Positions 34,215 to 44,100 of a stretch of DNA of 64,000 bases are shown piece after piece. The notes under the pieces are model-generated. The model saw only the letters and a program-made list of their open reading frames with translations, was not told the origin of the DNA and made no database searches. The stretch is from Szabonella alba (GTDB taxonomy: Bacteria; Pseudomonadota; Alphaproteobacteria; Rhodobacterales; Rhodobacteraceae), in assembly GCF_016765775.1 (NCBI RefSeq), contig NZ_JAESVN010000011.1:1-64000 (forward strand), given 5' to 3'. Every line of letters starts with the position of its first letter. Positions within the stretch are counted from its first letter, which is position 1. The translations under genes were made by a program, and so were the position numbers.

Positions 34215-36617
34215 TCAGGCCGATCCGGTCTGCCCGGTTGTGCCGGGGCGGGCGGTTTGCAAGGTGCGGATGATGGCGGTGATGAGTTTTCGGAAGATGC
34301 GTCCGCTGGGGCGGTTGGCGCGGACATGGCGGGCCATGACGGGGCCGATCTTCCAATAGGCCCGGATGAAGCAGCGCCCCGCCGCACTGCGGATCAGAAC
34401 GGTATCGCGCCAGTGGCGCAGCCAGACCACATCGGGATGCATCCGGTCGCCAAAGGCGGCGGTCGCGACAAAGCAGGTGCCCTGCGCGGCATCGCCTGCG
34501 TCGTCTTCCTCCTCGTCCTCATCGGCCGTTTCGTCCTCCTCCTCCCCGTCCTCCACTGCTGGAGGCAGCAGGATATCGCCCTCGCCCAAGGGCGAGGCGA
34601 TCGGGGTGAGGTTTTCGAAAGACGGGGCCGACAGATCCAGCACCAGATGCGGCAGTTGGGCCATAAGGCCCGCGCCGCCCAAGAGCACCGTCATCCCCCC
34701 GGCGGCATGGCTCAGGATCAGGTCGCGTTCCTCACCACTGCCGGTGAAATCGCCCCGGCTGCTGGCGGCCAGCAGATCCTCGACCGTCTTGTAAGTCCCG
34801 CCAAAGCTGATGCGGTCGCCCTCATCGGCGCGGAAATCCTGCAGGATGGACCCGGCGCGCGGATCCAGCACAAACCTGTCCGCCCCCGCACCCCCCCAGA
34901 GATTGTCCTGACCCAGCCCGGCATGCAGCGCATCATTGCCCGCGCCGCCATACAGATGGTCATCCCCCCAGCCCCCGAACAGCGCATCATCCCCCGCGCC
35001 CCCCGTCAGGGTATCCTGCCCCGGACCACCCTGCAGCCGGTCATCCTGCGCGGTGCCGGTCAGGCTGTCATCGCCATCGGTTCCATCGGTCGGGCCGCTT
35101 CCTTCCAGCCCAAGGGGCGGCACCAGAACCGGCTCCGGCGCTGCGGTTCCGCCGTCCTCATTCTCCGCTCCGGCATAATGGCCGGTGATGCGGATGACCT
35201 GATAATCGCTGCTCAGGCGCAGCGTCAGGCGGGCGCCGTCGATCTCCATCTGCGGCTCCGACACCACCGGCGCGCCGGCCCAGCCATCGGGCACGCTGAC
35301 GCTTTCGGCCTCGAACCCCACGAAGGCCGGAAAATCGGTGAGATCGAACCCGATCTCCATGCCGTCATCCGGAATGTCATTCGCCGCCAGAAAGATCACC
35401 GCTTTCGTGTCATCGGTGAAAGCGAAATAGGTGGCGGGCATGTCGCGGCCCGCATCCAGATGGCGATGGGTCAGCAGTTTCATCCCCGGCAGGGTCTCGG
35501 CCATCTGGCGGAACACCTCGCCATGCGGTGAAAGCTGCAATTCACCGGTTTCCGGATCCAGCCAGGTCATCGTGACATGGGTGCCCAGTTCCCCCATCCC
35601 GACCCCCCAGGCGGCGGCATGATCGGCGCCCAGTTCCGCCATTCCGGTGAACAGCGACAGCGTCGCGATGGCGCTGGACATCGGCAGGGCCAGACCGGCC
35701 TCGACATCATTCGCCGTCGCGGTCCAGGCCGAGAAATAGACCTCGACCTCCTCTGCGGGGTCAAAGCCCATCAGGTCGCGATCCGCCTGCACCGCCTCCA
35801 GCAGTTCCGAGATCGCCTCGGCCTTCTTGCCATGCTCGACCTTGCGCAGCGCCGAAAGACTGTGCTTGAGGACATGGATCCGCACCGAATCCACCTCCGA
35901 CAGCAGGCCCTCATCCTCCGGCCCCCTGTAATCCTCCAGATGGCTGACAAGTTCCTGTGTGTCGGGGCCGTCCTGCATGGCCTGCAGGGCCAAGGTGAAT
36001 TCCTCATCCGGATGGGCGTCACGGAACTCCCGCACCGCCTTCAGGATGGCGACCGAAACCTTCGCATACTCCTCGGGGTGATAATTCTCATTGCCGATAT
36101 CGAGGATCATCCGCTCGGGCAGTTCACCGCCGTTCCAGCGGTCCTCGACGAAAAGCGCATGCAGGAAATCCTGCACATCCGCAGCCGCCTCCTCGGGGGC
36201 ATCGACATAGCGCTGCGTCGGCAGGATGACCGAGAAACTGGCCCCTTTTGCAATGGCAAGTTGCAGCATATCGGTGAAACTGTCGCGCCCGGTCGGCAGG
36301 CCCGCCGCATCCTGCAGCGCCCGCGGATGCAGCAGTTCGGGATAGCCCAGATCATAGGCATAGGGCAGGTCGGGATTGGTATTGAGCTGGATATTGCCAT
36401 TCTCGCGGATCACCGCCGTTTCCGACAGCGTGCCGCCCGGCCAGCGGATATGGGTCAGGCCAAGCTCTTCCACGGACTGGCGGAAACTCTCCACCTCCGC
36501 CGCGCTGCGCGAGATCGCGATCCCCCCGAAAAGCCCCCCGGAAACAACCGCATCCCCCCCATCCGTCAGATTCTGCGCGATCTGACCCGGATCGATCCTG
36601 AAACTGATATCCGACAT
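34215..36617 (-). CDS. Glycoside hydrolase-like/RTX protein with a C-terminal CFI-box-like tail
   Basis: 800 residues in three parts. Residues 1-490 read as a TIM-barrel glycosidase-like domain: GGLFGGIAISRS, THIRWPGGTLSE, ILDIGNENYHPEEYAKV with a possible acid/base Glu in the GNE motif, and a C-terminal beta-sandwich ending YQVIRITGHYAG. This resembles clan A alpha-arabinofuranosidase/glucuronidase enzymes, but the exact family is unclear. Residues 507-590 hold RTX nonapeptides (GGAGDDALFGG, GGAGNDALHAG, GGAGADRFVLD), so type I secretion is likely. An acidic linker (685-702, mostly E and D) leads to CFVATAAFGDRMHPDVVWLRHWRD (about 712-735) and a basic tail. That motif matches the CFI-box C-terminal domain pattern. 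No N-terminal signal peptide. Confidence 0.75.
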   Translation of the reverse strand: MSDISFRIDPGQIAQNLTDGGDAVVSGGLFGGIAISRSAAEVESFRQSVEELGLTHIRWPGGTLSETAVIRENGNIQLNTNPDLPYAYDLGYPELLHPRALQDAAGLPTGRDSFTDMLQLAIAKGASFSVILPTQRYVDAPEEAAADVQDFLHALFVEDRWNGGELPERMILDIGNENYHPEEYAKVSVAILKAVREFRDAHPDEEFTLALQAMQDGPDTQELVSHLEDYRGPEDEGLLSEVDSVRIHVLKHSLSALRKVEHGKKAEAISELLEAVQADRDLMGFDPAEEVEVYFSAWTATANDVEAGLALPMSSAIATLSLFTGMAELGADHAAAWGVGMGELGTHVTMTWLDPETGELQLSPHGEVFRQMAETLPGMKLLTHRHLDAGRDMPATYFAFTDDTKAVIFLAANDIPDDGMEIGFDLTDFPAFVGFEAESVSVPDGWAGAPVVSEPQMEIDGARLTLRLSSDYQVIRITGHYAGAENEDGGTAAPEPVLVPPLGLEGSGPTDGTDGDDSLTGTAQDDRLQGGPGQDTLTGGAGDDALFGGWGDDHLYGGAGNDALHAGLGQDNLWGGAGADRFVLDPRAGSILQDFRADEGDRISFGGTYKTVEDLLAASSRGDFTGSGEERDLILSHAAGGMTVLLGGAGLMAQLPHLVLDLSAPSFENLTPIASPLGEGDILLPPAVEDGEEEDETADEDEEEDDAGDAAQGTCFVATAAFGDRMHPDVVWLRHWRDTVLIRSAAGRCFIRAYWKIGPVMARHVRANRPSGRIFRKLITAIIRTLQTARPGTTGQTGSA

Positions 36618-37029
36618 TTTGTCTTGCCCCCGACGCTTTGCGCGAGGGGCAAGGCAGATCCCCTTCCCTCTCGCGCCTTGCGCGGACCGCGTAAAAAGGA
36701 AGGAACTCCCGATCCCGTTGTCCTGCGCTTGCGAAGCAAGGCTAAGAAACGGCTGTCCGACCCATATGCCGGGCGGGTCGCAACTCTTGCCGGGATGTCG
36801 GGCGATTTGGATAACTCGTCCCGGTCACGAAATTTTGCGCGGAAATCTCAAAACGCTTTCACGCAAACAGTCAGAAAGGTTGAAATATGGATGCGTCCTT
36901 AAAATAAGTCGTTGAATTTAAAAGAATTTGAATATAATGTAAAAGTCTGGAACCGCTTGTGAATGATGTGTATAGTTCTGAAACATCAGTGCAACCTGTC
37001 CGACTCTTTTTGCCTGGAACGGAAAAAAC
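36618..37029. other. Divergent intergenic region with an AT-rich promoter block
   Basis: The gap separates the RTX gene (minus) from the response regulator gene (plus). Its right half (about 36840-37000) is strikingly AT-rich against the surroundings. No gene is supported here. The promoter inside it is listed separately. Confidence 0.5.
36912..36940 (+). promoter_or_regulatory. Strong-looking sigma-70-type promoter of the response regulator gene
   Basis: TTGAAT (36912-36917) is followed by TATAAT (36933-36938, 15-base spacer) or TAATGT (36935-36940, 17-base spacer). It lies about 90 bases before the ATG at 37030, in an AT-rich block. Confidence 0.5.
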
Positions 37030-37752
37030 GTGTCAAAGCCCAAAATCCTGGCTGTCGACGACGAGCCCGCCATTCTTGAACTTCTCGAACACTCCCTGAT
37101 CCGGGAAGGCTACAGCATAGACACCGTCGGCTCGGCTGGTGAATTCCGGGACTGTGTCAGCAAGGTCGAATACAATCTTTTCATAATTGACCTGACCCTG
37201 CCGGACGGAAACGGGCTTAATCTGATCCGCGAGGTGCGACCGCATAGTCAGGCGGGAATCATCATCCTGACAGGGCGGGGCGATGAAACGGATCAGGTCG
37301 TCGGACTTGAAATCGGTGCGGATGATTATGTGACCAAGCCCTTCCGGCCCCGGGAACTGGCCGCCCGCGTGAATGCGCTGCATCGCCGGGCCTCGGCCCA
37401 ACTCGCCGCGCCCGCAAACCGGGTTGAACAAACCTCTGGCGGGCCTGCCATCGACCATGAATTCGAAGGCTACCGCGTCAGTATCGGTGCACGCCGCGTC
37501 TGGACCGCCGGGGGTGAGGAAATCCTGCTGACCACCGCCGAATTCTCGGTGCTGCAGGCCTTCATGGAAAGCCGCGGCCGCGTGCTGACCCGCGATCAGA
37601 TCATGACGCTGGCCAAGGGGCGGGACTGGGAAAGCTATGACCGCGCCATTGACGGTCTGGTCAGCAGATTGCGCAAGAAACTGCCCAATCCTTCCGGAAA
37701 CGGGCATTTCATCCGGACGGTCCACAATATCGGATATGTCTTCGGGGGCTGA
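37030..37752 (+). CDS. OmpR/PhoB-family response regulator (orphan)
   Basis: 240 residues. Receiver domain 1-120 with acidic pocket D10/D11, phosphoacceptor D54 (FIIDLTLPDGNG), a switch Thr in IILTGRG and Lys in YVTKPFRPRE. The winged-helix effector domain at about 145-235 reads ILLTTAEFSVLQAFMESRGRVLTRDQIMTLAKG and RAIDGLVSRLRKKL. It is a DNA-binding output regulator. No histidine kinase gene is adjacent. Its place between two secreted RTX proteins suggests surface-protein control, but this is inference from position only. Confidence 0.93.
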   Translation: MSKPKILAVDDEPAILELLEHSLIREGYSIDTVGSAGEFRDCVSKVEYNLFIIDLTLPDGNGLNLIREVRPHSQAGIIILTGRGDETDQVVGLEIGADDYVTKPFRPRELAARVNALHRRASAQLAAPANRVEQTSGGPAIDHEFEGYRVSIGARRVWTAGGEEILLTTAEFSVLQAFMESRGRVLTRDQIMTLAKGRDWESYDRAIDGLVSRLRKKLPNPSGNGHFIRTVHNIGYVFGG

Positions 37753-38158
37753 AACGGCATGGCGGCGGCCTGCATGGCGGTCGGTGTCGCTTTGGCTGAA
37801 TGCGCCGGATCGTGGCGACCAGACAAGGCCGGAAAACCCAGGGGCAAGGCTGTCACAATCAGAGGATGTGGCTTGATCCGGTGACGCCCAGCGGTTGCGC
37901 AGTGCTGGGCCGATTCATCCGTGAAACCATCCGACGCCGGTTTCGCCTTGCGGGCGCTGCGGGATGGTTGCCGTGCAATGCGGCCGGTTCCTGACCTGTC
38001 CGGATCCGGTCTTCCGGTTTGGGCCGCCTTGCGTGGGGATCATGCTGGTCGATGGTCCGCTTGGGCCGGGCGTGGTGTCACCGCAGAACAGAACATCCCA
38101 CCTGTAAGGCATTCCCCGCCCGCCTTGCGGCAGGCGGGGAAACTGGTTTGCTGTCAGC
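37753..38158. other. Intergenic region between the response regulator and the giant RTX gene
   Basis: 406 bases between the convergent genes without a supported gene. Besides the terminator at 38112-38141 no further structure stands out. Confidence 0.4.
38112..38141 (-). terminator. Terminator hairpin of the giant RTX gene
   Basis: A 9-bp perfect stem, TTCCCCGCC/GGCGGGGAA, with additional inner GCC/GGC pairing lies 17 bases past the stop of the giant gene. On the minus strand the stem opens with a T-run and closes in A/T; no long T-tract follows. Confidence 0.55.
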
Positions 38159-41100
38159 TCAGAGAAGCGTATCGCCGAAGATGTCGATCCGGTCTTCCAA
38201 CCCGGTCAGGCTGTTCACCCCGTGCAGAAGGATGCTGTTGCCGCCGCCGAAGTCGAGAGTGACCCCTGCCGAGGTGATGCTGGCATGTTCGGCCAGAACA
38301 TCAAGCCCGGTTGTCAGACCTTCGACCAGCGCCGCAGAGAGTTGCAGCCTGTCATTGGCGACCGAGAAGTCGAGGATCGTGTCCTGCCCATGGCCCGACT
38401 TGAAGATGAAGCTGTCCGCCCCCGCATCGCCATAGAGCCGGTCATTGCCCGAACCGCCCTCGATCGTGTCGTCGCCCGCACCGCCATAAAGCGTGTCATT
38501 CCCGGCGCCGCCATAGACAAGGTCATTGCCACCCACCGCGAAGAGGAAGTCATTGCCATTCCCGCCTGTCAGCACATTGGCCCCGTTATCGCCGTTCAGC
38601 GTATCATTGCCCGATCCGCCGATAAGGTTTTCAAAGCCGGTATAGACATCCCCTGCGGCATCGCCGCCGAGCGCTGTCAGGTTCCACAGCCGCACCGCGA
38701 CGCCGGTGGTATCGGCGCTGTAGTCCAGCGTGTCGATCCCGTCGCCGCCATGCATCGTGTCGGCACCGGCACCGCCGGCCACCGTGTCATTGCCCGCCCC
38801 GCCGATCAGCAGGTCTGCACCCGCGTCACCGTAAAGACGGTCATGACCCGTGCCGCCATCCAGCGTGTCGTCACCGACCCCGCCGTAAAGCGTGTCGTTC
38901 CCGGCACCGCCATAGGCAAGGTCGTTGCCATTGACCGCAAAGAGGAAGTCATTGCCCTCTCCACCGGTCAGCACATTGGCCCCGTTATCGCCGTTCAGCG
39001 TATCGTTGCCCGATCCGCCGATGAGGTTTTCGATACCGGTATAGACATCGCCCTCGGCGTCACCGCCCATGGCTGTCAGGTTCCACAGCCGCACCGCAAC
39101 GCCAGTCGTATCGGCGCTGTAATCCAGCGTGTCGATCCCGTCACCGCCATGCATCGTGTCGGCACCGGCACCCCCGATAAGGGTGTCATTTCCGGCATCT
39201 CCATACAGACGGTCATTGCCAGTGCCGCCGTTCAGAAGGTCATCCCCGATCCCGCCATAGAGCGTGTCATTGCCCGCGCCGCCATAGACAAGATCGTTGC
39301 CGTTGACCGCGAAGAGGAAGTCGTGGCCCTCGCCGCCGGTCAGGATGTTAGCCCCGTTATCGCCGTTCAGCGTATCGTTGCCCGACCCCCCGGTGACATT
39401 CTCGAAGCCCGAGTAGACATCCCCCTCGGCATCGCCGCCCATGGCGGTCAGGTTCCACAGCCGAACCGCAACGCCGGTGGTATCGGCGCTGTAGTCCAGC
39501 GTGTCGGTTCCGTCTCCGCCAAGCATCATGTCGGCCCCGGCGCCCCCGGCGATGGTGTCGTTTCCGGCACCGCCAACCAGCATGTCGGCCCCGTCACCGC
39601 CCGCGATCATATCCGCCCCGTCCCAGCCATAGATGCTGTCGGCCCCGGAACTTCCGGTCATGCTGTCATCCAGCATGCTGCCGGACATCAGCCGCGTGAT
39701 CTCGGCACCATGGTTGCCGGACTGATCGAACTGCCGCAGCAGAACCTCGCCCTGGCTGTCCTGGGACAGGATCAGGCTGTTGCCGTCTCCGGTCATCCAG
39801 CTTTCACCACCATCGCGGCTATATTCCCAGCCCGCGCCTTCATCGACACCTGTAACCGTGCCGATAACCGGCCCACCGGGGAAGGCGGGTCCTTCGAAGG
39901 TGACGTTCAGCACTCCGGCCGGCGCATCCGTGTCCAGTGTGATCTCACCGGCGGCGATGCTGCCGCTATGGGTTCCGGTTGCACTGGTCGCCTCATAGGA
40001 CACCGTGACCGGGCCATCGGCCAGCCCCGTCAGATCGGCGCTGTGGGCGCCATCTGCCGTGACCGTTACCGAGACGCTGTCCATGCCGTCAGAGAAGGTG
40101 ACGATCACAGTCGCCCCTGCGGACAGTCCTGCGATCACAAAGGGCGCAGCATCTGCCTCGGCGGCATTGATCGTCTTATCGCCCAGCGTCACAAGACCGG
40201 GTGAGGCCTGCATCCGGATCGAGCTGATCTGGCTGGACCCATCGGTCGAGGTTGCCCGGACGAAGAGGTCATAGGCGGTTCCCGGGACAAGGTCCGCGCC
40301 TTCCGCCAGATAGATCCGCCCGGCACCCGGTCCCGTGGCGTCGATCTGGAAGTTTCCGCCCGCATAGGGGCTTCCGGCCAGATCGGCGACCAGTTCGTAA
40401 AGCACAACCTCATCCGTTGCATCGGCATCGGTCGAGATTGCCCGGACACCGACGAAGCTGCCATCGGCAGTATCCACCGGGATCAGGTTCGCACGCATTC
40501 CCGGAATGATCGGGGTCACGTCGAAGACCGGGGTCGTCAGCACGAACTCATTCACATCCCCCAGCGTGATGACATGCTGGGTGGTGACCGACTGGCCCAG
40601 AGCATCCGTCGCCGTCAGGTTGACGGTATAGCTGGACTTGCCTTCCGCATCGAGTGTGACCCCGTCGCGGAATTTCAGTTCATTGCCATTGACCAGTTCG
40701 AAGAAGAAGCCGTCACCGCCCGCCGCGATCCCGATCGTATGGGCGTGGTCGGAGATATCGGCATCCAGCACATCAATCGTTGCCACGATACGGGCCGCAC
40801 CATCGGGCCGGTTCTCGTCGATCTCGGTCGCCGAAAGGGTGATGTCCGTGGGGGCGTCATTGGTCCCGATGAAGGTGATCTCCAGCGGTTGCCCTTCCGA
40901 AACGCCATGGCCGTCATCGCCTGCAAGGTTGAAGACAAGCGTCAGCGTTTCCCCGTCGGCCAGCCAGTCCAGATTGGCGGTTGCGGCATAGGTCCAGCCA
41001 AGGGTCTGGGCCGTGCCATCCGCCACGACCGATCCCAGCGTCAGGGCTGCCGGGTCGATCAGGGCTGCCACATCCACGCCCTCGGGCAGTTCCGCACCGC

Positions 41101-44100
41101 CCGACCACAGGACCGAGGCCGGACCGGTTGCGACCAGTTCCACCGTCTCACCAAGGTCGCCATCGCTCAGCGTCACGCTGCCATTGAGTTCGACCATCTG
41201 GGCCGAGGCATCGGCAAGTTCGGTCACCGCAACCAGGTTCTCGATCTCACCCACCACCGGGGTCGCATTCACCGGGGTGACATTGATCGTCGTGGTGGCC
41301 GAGATGCCGGGATGTCCGGCCATATCCACCGTCTCAACCAGCACATGGCGGGCTGCGTCGGTCGGGTTGGTCGAGGCATTGGCATATTGGATCGACCGCA
41401 ACGCCGCCTGGAAGAAGGTCGGATCAAGACCGTTGATCGCCGTCAGGGTGATGGCAGCCGTCCCGCTGCCATCAATCGTGATGCCATAGAGATTGTGCAG
41501 CTGTGTCGCTGTGGAGGGGGCGATGAACAGGGTCTCGTCCTCGCCATTCACCGCGTCCAGCAGCGTCGCGGTGATCGTCAGCGTGACACCGTCCTGGTCG
41601 ATCAGTTCGGCATCCGCCGCCGCGATGGCAACACCCGCCGCACCTTCGGTATAGCTGACCGCATGATCGCGGCCTGCGCCTGCACCGTTCAGATCGACCA
41701 CGGTTGCCCATTCGGCATCCACCGTCGCCGTGACCGGCGCCGAGGTCAGGCCCGTATCATCGGTTATGGTCAGGATGACCGACCGCGCCCCCACCGTCAT
41801 GTTCGGGTTGCCGTTGGCATAACGCAGCGCTTCCAGCGCTTCGGCATAATCCTCCAGCGTGCCGCTGCCCGACAGGGTCAGGGCGGTGCCGTTGCCCGCG
41901 ACGGTCAGAACCGCGCCGGAACTGGTGGTCAGAACCGGACCGCCCTCGAAGCTGAGCGCCTCCCAGTTGCCGAAAAGGTTGTCCACGGCAGTGACCGGGT
42001 CCAGCGTGACGGTTGCCCCGGTCAGGGTCGCACCGCCATCGACATCCGACAGAACCACATCGCCGGGGCCAAAGACCGCCACCGCCGGGCCGCGGGCATA
42101 ATATTCCGCATCAGAACTGGCCGTCAGGGTCGGGGCGTCATCGGCATCGGCCACGTCAAAGCTGACCGTAGCCGCATCGGTCGAATAGGCGCTGTCGCCG
42201 CCACGATTGGCCGCATTCTGATCGCCCGCAATCCCGGCAACCACATGGCCCGTCATGCCTGTGGACTGATCCCAGGCGTAGTAGCCGAAGCTTGCGGTGC
42301 CGCCGTTCTGCCCGTCGGGTTCATGCCGGATCAGATCGCTGCTCCGCAGCAGCAGCACCTCCCCCTCGGTCAGCAGGACAGTGTCCCAGGTCTCGCCCCC
42401 GTCCAGGCTGTATTCGATCGCGCCGTTTCCGGGTTCAGTCGCATAGACCGCGATCCCCTGCAGCGTGCCGTTCTGGGCCGAATGTGTGCCGCTGTCCACA
42501 TCCGAGACAGCCGCGCCCAGCAGGTCGGAAACCAGATGGCCCGAATTGCCCTGATCATCCTCGCTCATCTGCAAGGTGACATCATTCGCCGCCAGCACCG
42601 GCGCATCGTTCACCGCATTGACGGTGATCGTCAGCGGGGCCGCCTGCGCCACGGGCGCATCGCCCGGCATGCCGCCATATTCGACGACATAACCCTGGAT
42701 GGATCCGTTCGACAGGGGGAAGTCATTCCAGGTCCCGTCGATCAGATAATGGGCATAGTCCTCACCGTTCAGATCGTTCGGTTCGGCATAGGACCAGTTG
42801 CTGTATTCGCCGTTCACCGGGCCGCCATCGGACAGACCCTGCCAGAAGTAGGTTCCGGCCTCGGGTCCGGTCATCCACATCCACGCGCCTTCGTCGCCTT
42901 CATCGCTGGCACCGATCCAGCCCTGACCACCCAGAAGCGGGGCGATAAAGGCGTTTTCCTCGGCCGAGGTGACAGTGGCCAGATAGCCTTCCAGCCCGAA
43001 CAGGCTGCGCTCCTCGGCATCCGCCATCGCATCCTGCCAGGTGATGCCCGGGGCGCTGACGAATTCGTAATAATGCCCGTTGCCTGCCCAGAAGAACTGC
43101 CCGGTCTGCGAGACCGAATAGGGCTGCCATGTCGCCCCCTCGTCGTCGCTGACCTCCAGTTGCAGATCGAAGCTGCCGTTGTAATCGGTCGCTGCCGTGT
43201 AGCGCAGCGAGTTCAGCGCCGTCTGCAGATCCGCGATACTGCCCGAAAATTCCAGAACGGTGCCGCTGGTGGTGCCGGTGATCCCGGTCGTGGTTTCAAG
43301 GTCCAGCGTACCGGCGGCCGGATCTGGCATGGTGATGCGCACGCTCAGCGCGTCGCCGTCCCCATCGCCGATCGTGAAGCCGTTGATCGTTGCGGTGCCG
43401 TCCTCGTTCAGCGTGACCGAGGCGCGGCCCGAGATAAAGGGCGCGTCGTCCACCCCTTCCACGGTGATATCCGCAGTGCCGCTTTCCAGCGAGACCGACC
43501 CGGTGCCGCCGGCATTCGCCGCCAGATCGACATAGTCGCCCGCATTGCCCGCGGTCTTGTCCCAGGCACGGAAGGTCACAGCCTGTTCGACAGTGCCGTT
43601 CCAGTCAAGGCTGGGCAGGAAACGCAGCGCATCGCCCGCATCCAGCAACAGCGCATTGCCCGCATTCACCGCGCCGATATCGACCGCCGACCATTGCCCG
43701 TCGGCAATTTTGAACTGCCAGCTGCCATTGGTCGAGTCCAGCGCAGTGACCGCGATGGCCTGCGCTTCCGTGCCCGGCTCCAGATCCACATCCGAGATCG
43801 TCAGACCGGACGCCGAAAGAATTTCGGCGACGGTCGAGCCGGTATTCAAGGCAAGACTCACATCCTCGTCGATCGGGTTCAGCGCACCGCCCTCGATGAC
43901 CGACAGCACCGGCGCATCGTTTTCCGGGGCAAGGTCGATGGTCAGCGTTGCCGCTTCGGACAGGTCATTCGCTGCACCGCTGTCGTCGCGCAGACGGTAA
44001 TTGAACGCGGCGACGCCAAGGCCGAACTGATCGGCTGCAGGGCGATAGACCAGAAGGCCCTCAGCGATATCGGCCGCCGAAACCTCGGTCGGGCCGGTCA

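Noticed and set aside
33879-35531. Plus-strand frame of 550 codons over the RTX/glycosidase-like gene
   Set aside because: Antisense to a protein with clear RTX and CFI-box motifs; its composition is that of a shadow.
38440-39540. CRISPR-like regular repeats
   Set aside because: Units are about 370-400 bases, in frame, and encode RTX nonapeptides; no short repeat/spacer pattern exists.
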